A stretch of 62,690 nucleotides of DNA from Aquimarina agarilytica ZC1 (lineage in GTDB: Bacteria > Bacteroidota > Bacteroidia > Flavobacteriales > Flavobacteriaceae), in NCBI RefSeq assembly GCF_000255455.1, contig NZ_JH621268.1:1-62690 (forward strand), read 5' to 3'. The notes beneath the pieces were generated by a model, which had not been told where the DNA came from, ran no database searches, and was given only the letters and a program-made list of their open reading frames with translations. Position numbers and translations under genes: made by a program. Of the stretch, positions 24,187 through 33,127 are shown one piece after another (the stretch's first letter is position 1; every line of letters begins with the position of its first letter).

Positions 24187-27117
24187 ATGAATATTATACT
24201 AAAAAGATTTTTTTATGTGCTGCTATTATTAGCGCCATTAGGTATATATGCTCAAACTACTGTTGAGGGTGTGGTTGTCGAAGAAGCTTCGGCAATACCC
24301 CTCCCTGGAGTAAATGTTATAATTAAAGGTACAACCAAAGGGGTAGTTACCAATTATGACGGAAAATATACTATTGAAAATGTGAAAGAAGGCGCTATTT
24401 TGGAGTTTACCTATATCGGTTTTCTTACACAAGAGATTCCTTTTACAGGAAAGAAAACTATTGATGTAGTACTAAAAGAAGATGTTTCCGAATTAAGTGA
24501 GGTAATACTTATTGGATATGGGTCAGCTTCTAAAGAAGATGTAACAGGTTCGGTACAAGCGGTTGGAGCTAAAGATTTTAATAAAGGGGCTATAGTGTCG
24601 CCAGAACAATTACTTTCGGGTAAAACTGCCGGGGTACGTGTATTGTCTGCAGGTGGAGCACCTGGTGCGGGCTCGCAAATTAGAATTAGAGCAGGATCAT
24701 CGTTAAGTAATAGTGACCCGTTGATTGTTATTGATGGTGTACCCTTAGATCAAGGTGACTTACAAGGGGCTCGAAATCCATTAAATATTATTAATCCCGA
24801 TGAGATTAAAGATTTTGTTGTATTAAAAGATGCTGCAGCTACAGCCATTTATGGATCTAGAGCTTCAAATGGAGTAATTTTAATTACAACTAAAAAAGGA
24901 AGCAGAAACGCACCACTTAGTGTGGAGCTAGACACTAAATATTCATTATCGGAAGTAGTGAATACCACCGACGTGTTTGATGCTAATGGATTTCGGAATT
25001 TAGTAAATGAAAGAGCAAGTGATAAAGTAGATCGTTTAGGTAATGCTAATACCAATTGGCAAGATTTGATTTATCATACGGCGCCCGGAGCCATAACAAA
25101 CTTAACCTTGTCAAAAGGTTTTGATAATGCTGCTTTGCGTGTTAATTTGAATGCGACTGGGCAATCTGGAGTTATAAGAACGGATACGTATAAACGACAT
25201 GCGGTGAATTTGTCATACACTCAATTTTTATTGAATGATGATTTAAAATTAACACTTTCGAGTAAAAATAGCATTTCAAAAAATCGATTTGCGAATAATG
25301 ATGCCATAACTGCGGCGACGCAGTTTGATCCTACGCAACCGATATATGATGAGCAAGGAAGATTTTTTGAATTTAGAGTAGGTGGAGGTTTTGAAGTGAA
25401 TGCACCAAGTAATCCATTAGGTCTATTACTCGAAGATGTAAACGAAGCAACCAATTTACGAACAGTGACCAGTTTGAATGCAGATTATAAAATTCCTTTT
25501 GTTGAAGGTCTAAGGTTTAATTTAAATACAGCATTAGATTATACAGATGTGGACGGGGAACAAAATAAGCCTGCAAGTATTGGTCAAAATAAAGATGATG
25601 TTCCGTTTAAAAAAATATATACCGGTTTTAACCGAAATCAATTATTAGATTTTTATTTTAATTACAAGAAGGATTTTAGTTTTTTAAAATCGGCAATTGA
25701 TGTAACAGCGGGCTACTCTTATCAAGAATTTTTTGAAGCCAAAGACCGTTCCGAAACTCAAACAGGAGTATTTGGACCAGTAGCTCCAGAAAGATCTAGA
25801 GATGTGTTAATAGGTTATTTTGGTAGAGCAAGTATAGATTTTAATAATAAATACTTAATCTCGGGAAGTATTCGTAGAGATTTAAGTTCTAAATTTTCAA
25901 AAGACAATAGAGTGGGGATTTTCCCAGCGGCTTCGGTAGCATGGAAAATTCATAATGAGAAATTTTTAGCCGATTCAAATGTAATTTCGGAACTTAAAGT
26001 TAGGGGAGGAGCAGGTATAACTGGACAGCAGGAAATTGGTTTAAATTTAGGGTTTATTGGTTTGCTGAAACCAGGTGAAGGTGGCGCACAAGTACAGTTT
26101 GGTGATGACTTTGTAGATACGCTTCGTTTTGAGCCTAAAGACGATAATTTAAAATGGGAAGAAACCTTAAATTATAACTTAGGATTAGATTTTGGATTAT
26201 TTAATAATCGAATTTCTGGAAGTATTGACTACTACCAAAAAAATACCGAAGATTTATTAGTCGAAGTACAACAATCTGCAGGTACAAATACTACAGATGT
26301 ATTTTTTAATAATGCAGGAGAAATTAAGAGTAGTGGGTTGGAATTTCAAATTAATGGAGCTATTATTCAAAAAAAGGATTTTAATTGGAATCTGGGTTTC
26401 AACTTTACGTATAATGAACGCGAAATAGATCGCTTATCATTAGTAGATGATCCTAATGTGTTTCGCTTACAAGGAGGAATTTCGGGAGGAACTGGGAATA
26501 CCATTCAAATTTGGAAAAAAGGTTTTGATCCTACTACATTTTTTGTGAATCGTCAGATTTATGATGCTAACGGAGCACCTATTGAAGGGGCGTATGTGGA
26601 TGTGAATAACGATGGCGAAATTACAGATAGTGATAAGTTACCCTATAAAAAGGCAACACCCGATGTATTTGGAGGGCTTACTTCAAATATGCGTTATAAA
26701 AATTGGGATTTGAATTTTACTTTTCGAGGAGCCTATGGAGGTTATAATTACAATAATGTACAATCAAATACAGGGAATGAGGCTTTTGGGCTAAATCCAC
26801 CTGGAGTTTTTTTAAGAAATGTAAATACGGATATTTCAAATACTAATTTTAAGAATGCACAATTTTTTTCAGATTATTATGTGCAAAAAGCTGACTTTAT
26901 TCGCTTAGATAACATTTCTGCAGGCTATAATTTACCTTTTGAAAACATAAAAGCACGCTTATCATTTACGGTCACTAATGTATTTACCATTACAAATTAT
27001 GAAGGTTTAGATCCAGAAATATTTGTAACCGATGTAAGCTCTAAAAGGGAAGGTATTGATGATAAATTTTACCCAAGACCTAGGACATTTGTATTAGGAT
27101 TAAATGTTAAGTTTTAA
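24187..27117 (+). CDS. susC: SusC-type TonB-dependent maltodextrin transporter
   Basis: A 976-residue outer-membrane protein. The signal peptide ends IYAQ (residue 23). A carboxypeptidase-regulatory-like domain follows (about 25-100, VNVIIKGTTKGVVTNYDGKY), then the TonB-box region with EVILIGYGSASKEDVTG, the plug domain (about 120-230, IRIRAGSSLSNSDPLIVIDG and IYGSRASNGVILITTKKG) and a beta barrel to the C-terminus (LGLNVKF). The gene starts the plus-strand unit susC-susD-susE-amylase and has a LacI-type operator in its promoter. With SusD it forms the lidded importer for starch oligosaccharides. Confidence 0.95.
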   Translation: MNIILKRFFYVLLLLAPLGIYAQTTVEGVVVEEASAIPLPGVNVIIKGTTKGVVTNYDGKYTIENVKEGAILEFTYIGFLTQEIPFTGKKTIDVVLKEDVSELSEVILIGYGSASKEDVTGSVQAVGAKDFNKGAIVSPEQLLSGKTAGVRVLSAGGAPGAGSQIRIRAGSSLSNSDPLIVIDGVPLDQGDLQGARNPLNIINPDEIKDFVVLKDAAATAIYGSRASNGVILITTKKGSRNAPLSVELDTKYSLSEVVNTTDVFDANGFRNLVNERASDKVDRLGNANTNWQDLIYHTAPGAITNLTLSKGFDNAALRVNLNATGQSGVIRTDTYKRHAVNLSYTQFLLNDDLKLTLSSKNSISKNRFANNDAITAATQFDPTQPIYDEQGRFFEFRVGGGFEVNAPSNPLGLLLEDVNEATNLRTVTSLNADYKIPFVEGLRFNLNTALDYTDVDGEQNKPASIGQNKDDVPFKKIYTGFNRNQLLDFYFNYKKDFSFLKSAIDVTAGYSYQEFFEAKDRSETQTGVFGPVAPERSRDVLIGYFGRASIDFNNKYLISGSIRRDLSSKFSKDNRVGIFPAASVAWKIHNEKFLADSNVISELKVRGGAGITGQQEIGLNLGFIGLLKPGEGGAQVQFGDDFVDTLRFEPKDDNLKWEETLNYNLGLDFGLFNNRISGSIDYYQKNTEDLLVEVQQSAGTNTTDVFFNNAGEIKSSGLEFQINGAIIQKKDFNWNLGFNFTYNEREIDRLSLVDDPNVFRLQGGISGGTGNTIQIWKKGFDPTTFFVNRQIYDANGAPIEGAYVDVNNDGEITDSDKLPYKKATPDVFGGLTSNMRYKNWDLNFTFRGAYGGYNYNNVQSNTGNEAFGLNPPGVFLRNVNTDISNTNFKNAQFFSDYYVQKADFIRLDNISAGYNLPFENIKARLSFTVTNVFTITNYEGLDPEIFVTDVSSKREGIDDKFYPRPRTFVLGLNVKF

Positions 27118-27127
27118 AAACAGAAAA

Positions 27128-28822
27128 ATGATGTTACGATATATAAAAATACTAGTGTGCATAAGTAGTTTAGGATTTTTTACTATTTCTTGCGAAAAGG
27201 ATTTGGATGTAGTACCCGAGGATAATCGAATCACGGCAGACCAAGTGTTTACTTCCGAAGATGGTTATAGAGCCGGTTTGGCTAAGTTGTACGGGGGCTA
27301 TTCATTAAGTGGACAAAGAGGGCCTTTCGGTTTACCAGATTTAAAAGGATTAAATGAAGGTTTTTCAAACTACCTAAGATTGTATTGGAAATTACAGGAG
27401 TTAACTACCGATGAGGCAGTCATTGGTTGGGATGATGGAACGATTAAGGATTTACATTCGCAAACATGGACATCCGGGAATGAGTTTATTAGAACTATGT
27501 ATGATCGTCTTTTTTTTCAAATAGCTTCTTGTAACTCGTTTATAAGAGAGATTACACCCGAAAAAGTATCTGAGCGTGGATTAACCGATAATGATGTGAT
27601 AAAAAGTTACCGTAGCGAAGCTCGTTTTTTGAGAGCGTTAACCTATTGGCATGCTATGGATTTATATGCTAATCCTACGTTTGTAACCGAAAAGGATAAA
27701 GTAGGAGGTTTTTTGCCACCTCAAATTAAAAGAGCAGAATTATTTACTTATTTAGAAGAAGAATTATTAGCTATTGAAAATGAAATCTCAGCAGTAAGGA
27801 CAGCCCAATATGGTCGTGCCGATCAAGGAGCTGTATGGACGTTGTTGGCAAAATTATATTTAAATGCAGAAGCCTACGGAGTACCCGAAAGATATAATGA
27901 TTGTGTAACCTATTGTGAAAAAATAATAAATGGTGGTTATAGTATTGATCCATCTGTTCCATATAATTATTTGTTTTTAGCAGATAATGATAGCAATGGA
28001 GCGCAAAGCGAATTTATTTTTACCATTCCTTTTGATGGTTTACGTACACAATCCTTTGGAGGTACTACTTTTATTGTTCATGCAGCAGTAGGAGGAAGTA
28101 TGAATCCTAGAGCTGATTTTGGAATCAATGGAGGTTGGTTTGGTTTACGTACCACAAGCGGATTAATTGATAAGTTTGGAGCGCCAATTAATCAAACGGA
28201 AGTGTTCAAAAGAGACGATAAAGGAGAGGTAGTTTTAGATGATGATGGGAATAGAGAATCTTTAGGGTTTCAACAAATTTGGAATGATAAGCGTTTATTG
28301 GCTTATACTCCGGGGCAAACTAAAGAAATTAATGATATATCAAATTTTGGTGATGGTTATGCCATTCAAAAATACAGGAATATAACTAGTACAGGTGAGG
28401 TAGGTTCTGATTCTGAAGATCATCCAGACACCGATTTTCCAATGTTTCGTTTGGCCGATGTATATTTAATGTATGCGGAATCTGTTTTAAAAGGAACATC
28501 TGGTGATAAGGCTGTTGCTGTTGGGTATATTAATCAGTTAAGGCAAAGAGCACATGAGGGTTCCACATCGTTTAATATTACCGAAGCCGATTTGACCGAA
28601 GATTTTATTATTGATGAACGAGCTAGAGAACTGTATTGGGAAGGGCATCGTCGTACAGATTTAATTAGAGTAAAAAGATTTACCGAAAATGGAGTTTGGC
28701 CATTTAAAGGGAATGTACCTCAAGGGAGAACGACAGCAAGCTTTAGGAATATCATGCCAATTCCTGCAAAGGAAATTGCGCTTAATCCAGACAATCTAAA
28801 ACAAAATCCAGAGTATAACTAA
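27128..28822 (+). CDS. susD: SusD-type starch-binding lipoprotein
   Basis: A 564-residue surface lipoprotein forming the lid of the SusC channel. The ATG at 27128 is 10 bp after the susC stop. The upstream ATG at 27104 overlaps susC and would add eight charged residues before the signal. The lipoprotein Cys is near residue 22 (GFFTISCEKD). SusD/RagB features include SYRSEARFLRALTYWHAMDLY in the TPR-like helices and, near the end, RLADVYLMYAESV, DERARELYWEGHRRTDLIRV and IMPIPAKEIALNPDNLKQNP. Its position after susC supports a starch oligosaccharide ligand. Confidence 0.94.
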   Translation: MMLRYIKILVCISSLGFFTISCEKDLDVVPEDNRITADQVFTSEDGYRAGLAKLYGGYSLSGQRGPFGLPDLKGLNEGFSNYLRLYWKLQELTTDEAVIGWDDGTIKDLHSQTWTSGNEFIRTMYDRLFFQIASCNSFIREITPEKVSERGLTDNDVIKSYRSEARFLRALTYWHAMDLYANPTFVTEKDKVGGFLPPQIKRAELFTYLEEELLAIENEISAVRTAQYGRADQGAVWTLLAKLYLNAEAYGVPERYNDCVTYCEKIINGGYSIDPSVPYNYLFLADNDSNGAQSEFIFTIPFDGLRTQSFGGTTFIVHAAVGGSMNPRADFGINGGWFGLRTTSGLIDKFGAPINQTEVFKRDDKGEVVLDDDGNRESLGFQQIWNDKRLLAYTPGQTKEINDISNFGDGYAIQKYRNITSTGEVGSDSEDHPDTDFPMFRLADVYLMYAESVLKGTSGDKAVAVGYINQLRQRAHEGSTSFNITEADLTEDFIIDERARELYWEGHRRTDLIRVKRFTENGVWPFKGNVPQGRTTASFRNIMPIPAKEIALNPDNLKQNPEYN

Positions 28823-29009
28823 TTGAAGTAAAGTAAACATTTTAAAGGTGTTTGTTATTTCTTTAGGCTTCTTTTAATTAATTGGTAGTTAACTATTTAA
28901 TTTATTTGTTAGAAGGAGTCTAGGAGAACTATATCCTAAAATTAATTCAGATTTAAATTGAAATAAGCCATTAAAGTGTTTAAAACTTCTTTTTAAAAGA
29001 AAAAATAAA

Positions 29010-30116
29010 ATGAAAAATATAGTTAGAATTTTAATAGTAGTATTCCTAGCGTTATTTGTTAGTTGTGAAAGGAATGATGAAGTAGTTTTTGTTGAAGACG
29101 GTGTTAAAGAACCTACTATAGTAACGGCTAATGAACGTATTGTTTTAAATAAAGCTTTCGCTGAAAATACTGCAGTAACTTTAGTTTGGGAAGATGCAGT
29201 CTATGATATTTCAACCCCAGTTTCGTATGTGATAGAATTAGCAGCTTCGGGAACAAGTTTTGCCGAGCCTAGTATTGTAGGGGAGACAAGCGAGCGCTTT
29301 TACAGTTGGTCTGTTAAAGAATTTAATGATGCGGTGATCAATGCCGGATTAAAGCCAGATGAAGAAGCTGCTGTTGATTTACGTGTAGTTTCTTCGGTAG
29401 GAGTTGATAATGGAATAGCATTAACATCTGGAGTAAATGTATATACTGTGGTGCCTTACCCTAATGAAGCGCCTAAGTTATTTTTAGTGGGAGCGTTCCA
29501 AGCTTATTATGGAAAGTCAGCATGGACACCCACTGAGGCTATTGAAATGAATTATTTAGGTGATGGATCTACTCAAGTTTATGAAGCCTATGTGAAACTA
29601 GGGAATGATGATGGATTTAAATTTATTTCGGCAGCAGCAGATTGGAGTGTGTTAGATGGTAATTATGGCACCGATGGAGGAGCTCAAAATGGAGTTATTG
29701 TAAATTCAGGAGGTAGTAGCGATGTAAAACCAAGTGCCGAAGGTTTTTATTATGTTAAGGTGGACATCGACAACTTAACTTATCAATTAATAAAAATGGA
29801 CTGGGGTATTATTGGTAGTGCTACAGCAAATGGATGGGACCGTGAAACATCGATGACTTATGATTTTGAAAGCAATTCTTTTGCGATTACAGAAACATTG
29901 GTAGTTGGCGAAATGAAATTTAGAAGTAAAAATACCGGCAATGAGATTTTTGGATCTGGCGAAGATTGGAAGTTTAATGTAGGTAATTCTGGCGATGAAG
30001 CCGTTGCAATTGATACTGGGGATGATAATTTTATGGGTATTTTACCAGGGGATTATGATATAAGTTTATCTATTGATTTTGATGGTAAGGCGGTAACTGA
30101 AATTACTAAAAAATAA
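29010..30116 (+). CDS. susE: SusE-type outer-membrane starch-binding lipoprotein
   Basis: A 368-residue lipoprotein (MKNIVRILIVVFLALFVSC, Cys 19). The N-terminal domain (about 35-145) has the fold-like pattern ERIVLNKAFAENTAVTLVWE of the SusE domain. Two starch-binding-type modules follow, the first from APKLFLVGAFQAYYG to about residue 260, the second from WGIIGSATANGWDRETSMTY to the end. SusE and SusF in Bacteroides have the same layout and only bind starch. A 187-bp gap separates it from susD, and the amylase gene follows by 5 bp. Confidence 0.88.
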   Translation: MKNIVRILIVVFLALFVSCERNDEVVFVEDGVKEPTIVTANERIVLNKAFAENTAVTLVWEDAVYDISTPVSYVIELAASGTSFAEPSIVGETSERFYSWSVKEFNDAVINAGLKPDEEAAVDLRVVSSVGVDNGIALTSGVNVYTVVPYPNEAPKLFLVGAFQAYYGKSAWTPTEAIEMNYLGDGSTQVYEAYVKLGNDDGFKFISAAADWSVLDGNYGTDGGAQNGVIVNSGGSSDVKPSAEGFYYVKVDIDNLTYQLIKMDWGIIGSATANGWDRETSMTYDFESNSFAITETLVVGEMKFRSKNTGNEIFGSGEDWKFNVGNSGDEAVAIDTGDDNFMGILPGDYDISLSIDFDGKAVTEITKK

Positions 30117-30121
30117 TATTT

Positions 30122-31567
30122 ATGGAAAATGTAAATAAATATATAGTTTTAGGAAAAGCAGTATTGGGCGTTTTTGCAATGGCATTTCTCTGTTATTCCT
30201 GTGAAGAAGTAGAACAAGTAGCCGATCCCGGTTTGTTAAGTGAGCAAGAAGATTTACGACTCGATTTGAAGCAGTATGATAATGGGAGTCGGGTAATGAT
30301 GCAGGCCTTTTATTGGGATGTGGAGCCTATTGGCGAATGGTATACTGTAATTAATAGTAAGTTAGCAGATTGGTCAAGTTCGGGGGTAGATCGTATATGG
30401 TTACCTCCAGTATCTAAAGGGCAGTCCGGGATGTTTTCAATGGGGTATGATCCATCAGATTATTTTGATTTAGGTGAATTTGATCAACATGGTACTGTTG
30501 AGACCCGTTTTGGCTCCAGGGTCGAATTGGAAAATTTGATTAATCAAGCACATGATAATGATATTGAAGTCATTGCAGACGTAGTCTTAGGACATAATTC
30601 CGGCGGAGGAAAACAAGATAATCCTTTTCGTCCTGGCGATACCGAAGTATTTTCATTGTTTAATGAAGCTAACGGAAATGCTTCAGGAAAGTTTAATAGA
30701 ACAAATGAACATTTTCATCCAAATGATATTCATGAGAACGATGAACAGGCATTGTTCTTTGAAAAAACCGACTTATGCCATGATCAAGTTTATGTGCAAG
30801 ATTGGTTATGGAAACGTGATGATTCCGTAGCAGAATACTATAAAAAAATTGGTTTCGATGGTTGGCGTTTTGATTATGTAAAAAGTTTTTCACCAAATGT
30901 GGTAAAGCAATGGAACGCCAAAGTTGGAGGATTTTCGGTAGGAGAAAATTTTGATGGAAATGCTGAGGTATTAAAAAAATGGGTAGATGAGTCGGGTTCT
31001 CCAGCTTTTGATTTTGCCTGTTTTTATAAATTAGAAGAAGCTCTTGATCGATTTAACGACCTTACCTATTTAGAGGGAGATATGCTTCGAAAAATATACC
31101 CAGATAAGGCGGTTACTTTTGTTGCAAATCATGATACCGAAAAAGATAAAAATGTTAATAATAAAATTAGCTTTTCTAACAAAATGTTAGCCTATGCTTA
31201 CATGTTAACACATGATGGGTACCCAACTATTTTTTATAGTGATTATGAGAATTTAACTTTTCAAAAAACATTAAAAAATCTAATGGAAATACATAGCACT
31301 TTAGCTACGGGCCCAATTGAAGTATTAAAATTGGATCAGGAAGAATATATTATGCAACGAGAGGGGAGTGCTAATAATCCGGGTTTGATCTTGTATATGA
31401 ATATCGGTAGACGTGCTAAAAGCGTTGAGGTTCAGTCCAATTGGTTGAATAAAAATATTATTGATTATACCGGAAATATGGATAAAGTTTTACAAACAGA
31501 GGCTATGGGAAAAGTGTTGCTTGAGGTGCCAGCAAAAAGTTTTGCTATATGGTCCATAGCTAAATGA
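30122..31567 (+). CDS. GH13 alpha-amylase lipoprotein of the Sus unit (SusG-like role)
   Basis: A 481-residue lipoprotein (Cys 27 in FLCYSCEEVE). The catalytic barrel starts at MMQAFYWDVEPIGEWY and contains VIADVVLGHNSGG, GFDGWRFDYVKSF (nucleophile D251), FSVGENFDG (acid/base E275) and FVANHDTEKD (D338), with a small C-terminal beta domain. The sequence type is like bacterial liquefying amylases (GH13_5-like), not the larger SusG with an inserted CBM58. Encoded last in susC-susD-susE-amylase, it is the likely surface endo-amylase feeding the SusCD importer, alongside the T9SS-secreted amylase. Confidence 0.92.
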   Translation: MENVNKYIVLGKAVLGVFAMAFLCYSCEEVEQVADPGLLSEQEDLRLDLKQYDNGSRVMMQAFYWDVEPIGEWYTVINSKLADWSSSGVDRIWLPPVSKGQSGMFSMGYDPSDYFDLGEFDQHGTVETRFGSRVELENLINQAHDNDIEVIADVVLGHNSGGGKQDNPFRPGDTEVFSLFNEANGNASGKFNRTNEHFHPNDIHENDEQALFFEKTDLCHDQVYVQDWLWKRDDSVAEYYKKIGFDGWRFDYVKSFSPNVVKQWNAKVGGFSVGENFDGNAEVLKKWVDESGSPAFDFACFYKLEEALDRFNDLTYLEGDMLRKIYPDKAVTFVANHDTEKDKNVNNKISFSNKMLAYAYMLTHDGYPTIFYSDYENLTFQKTLKNLMEIHSTLATGPIEVLKLDQEEYIMQREGSANNPGLILYMNIGRRAKSVEVQSNWLNKNIIDYTGNMDKVLQTEAMGKVLLEVPAKSFAIWSIAK

Positions 31568-31604
31568 TTTATTTGATATGACCTAACTAGTTTAGTTAGT
31601 TTTT

Positions 31605-31642
31605 ACTCCCACTTGGTTTAAGTTAGTTGTCTAAGTGGGAGT
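31605..31642 (+). terminator. Terminator after the Sus amylase gene
   Basis: ACTCCCACTT (31605-31614) pairs with AAGTGGGAGT (31633-31642) across an 18-base loop, followed by TTTTTTATG on the plus strand. It lies between the convergent amylase and murF genes. The U-run favours the amylase direction. Confidence 0.8.
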
Positions 31643-31658
31643 TTTTTATGATGGGTTT

Positions 31659-32942
31659 TTATAGGAATTCGGTCGTTTGCTCTAGTTTCATACCTCTTGA
31701 TCCTTTGATTAATATAGCTGAATTTGAAATCGGATAAGTTTTTAAATGAGAAATTAAACTTGTAGTGCTTTTGAAAAATGCTATCTTTTTAGAATTAGTA
31801 GAACAGTCAAAAAAATGATCTCCGGCAAGGAATATTTGATTGATTTTTGAATTTTCGAGATGAGAAACAATCGATTGGTGTTCTTTTTCTGAGTATTGAC
31901 CAAGCTCAAACATATCACCTAAAATAACCACTTTGTTATCTTTTTTTGTGTGGTCATTTTCAAAATTTTTAATAGCGGCAGTCATGCTGGAAGGGTTAGC
32001 ATTATAGGCATCTAGTATTAATTGATTTGTTTTGGTTTTTATTAACTGAGATCGATTATTGGCGGGAATATATTTTTCAATAGCTTGTTTAATTGCTGTA
32101 ATGTCTATTCCAAAGTATAAGCCAATGGCTATACTTGCAGCAATATTAGTATAGTTGTATGCGCCAATGAGATTCGAGTTGATTTCAGTTTCTTTTACAA
32201 GTACTTTAACAAAAGGTTGCGCTTCAATAAATTTAATTTGGTAGTCGCTTTTGGAAGTGTTAGAAAAGTAAATAGCATTACTTTTTTTAGATTTTTCTGT
32301 TAAAATGGCATCTTCAATATTACCAAAAATGATACCTTTATTAGTGTCTAGGTGGCGGTATAATTCAGTTTTTCCTAGTAATATGTTTTCTTCACTTCCA
32401 AATCCTTCTAAATGTGCTTTTCCTATATTGGTAATATATCCAAAATTTGGTTGGGCAACTTTACAAAGTTGATCAATTTCATATAGGTGATTGGCCCCCA
32501 TTTCTACGACACCAATTTCTGTTGAAGTATCCATCTTTAGTAAAGTAAGCGGTACACCAATATGATTGTTAAGGTTTCCATATGTAGCGGTACAATTGAA
32601 TTTAGTTTTGATTACAGCATGGATTAATTCTTTAGTAGTTGTTTTTCCGTTACTTCCTGTTAATGCAATAATAGGGATAGATAAATAATTTCTATGAAAA
32701 TTAGCTAGTTCTTGTAATGTTTGTAAAACATTTTCAACCAAAATTGCTTTTGAATGAATAATTTTTGGGTCGTCAATAATAGCAAAACACGCACCATCTT
32801 CAATTGCTTTTACAGCATATTGATTTCCATCAAATGAATCTCCTTTTAAGGCGAAAAACAATTGATTGTTGTTTAAGCTTCTGGTGTCTGTACATACACC
32901 ACTACTATTTAAAAAAAGTTGATGAAGTTTTTTAATTTCCAT
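31659..32942 (-). CDS. murF: UDP-N-acetylmuramoyl-tripeptide--D-alanyl-D-alanine ligase
   Basis: The last cytoplasmic Mur ligase, adding D-Ala-D-Ala to the peptidoglycan precursor. The 427-residue product has the N-terminal UDP-binding domain (VCTDTRSLNNNQLFFALKGD), the ATP-binding P-loop ALTGSNGKTTTKE at residues 94-105, GNLNNHIGVPLTLL and VVEMGANHLYEI of the central domain, and the C-terminal domain with LDAYNANPSSM, VVILGDMFELG and ILIKGSRGMKLE. These motifs distinguish MurF from MurC, D and E. It is followed, on the same strand, by nothing before the convergent amylase gene. Confidence 0.95.
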   Translation of the reverse strand: MEIKKLHQLFLNSSGVCTDTRSLNNNQLFFALKGDSFDGNQYAVKAIEDGACFAIIDDPKIIHSKAILVENVLQTLQELANFHRNYLSIPIIALTGSNGKTTTKELIHAVIKTKFNCTATYGNLNNHIGVPLTLLKMDTSTEIGVVEMGANHLYEIDQLCKVAQPNFGYITNIGKAHLEGFGSEENILLGKTELYRHLDTNKGIIFGNIEDAILTEKSKKSNAIYFSNTSKSDYQIKFIEAQPFVKVLVKETEINSNLIGAYNYTNIAASIAIGLYFGIDITAIKQAIEKYIPANNRSQLIKTKTNQLILDAYNANPSSMTAAIKNFENDHTKKDNKVVILGDMFELGQYSEKEHQSIVSHLENSKINQIFLAGDHFFDCSTNSKKIAFFKSTTSLISHLKTYPISNSAILIKGSRGMKLEQTTEFL

Positions 32943-33071
32943 TTGAAGTCAATTAGCCTTAATTAATGGGGTGAAAAATAGTATTTTTTTTATTTATTTC
33001 TCCTTAATAGGAAATATTATGTATTAGCATTTTAAAAATATGTATTTTTTTACTCTTGCTTTTAGGATATA

Positions 33072-33104
33072 AAAATAGCCCTAACTATAAAGCTAGGGCT
33101 GTTT
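33072..33104 (-). terminator. Terminator after gldJ
   Basis: On the minus strand, AAAACAGCCCTA pairs with TAGGGCTATTTT (one G-T wobble) around a 9-base loop, with a T-rich tail. It lies 23 bp beyond the gldJ stop and separates gldJ from murF. Confidence 0.75.
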
Positions 33105-33127
33105 TATATATTATGTTTAAATATCTA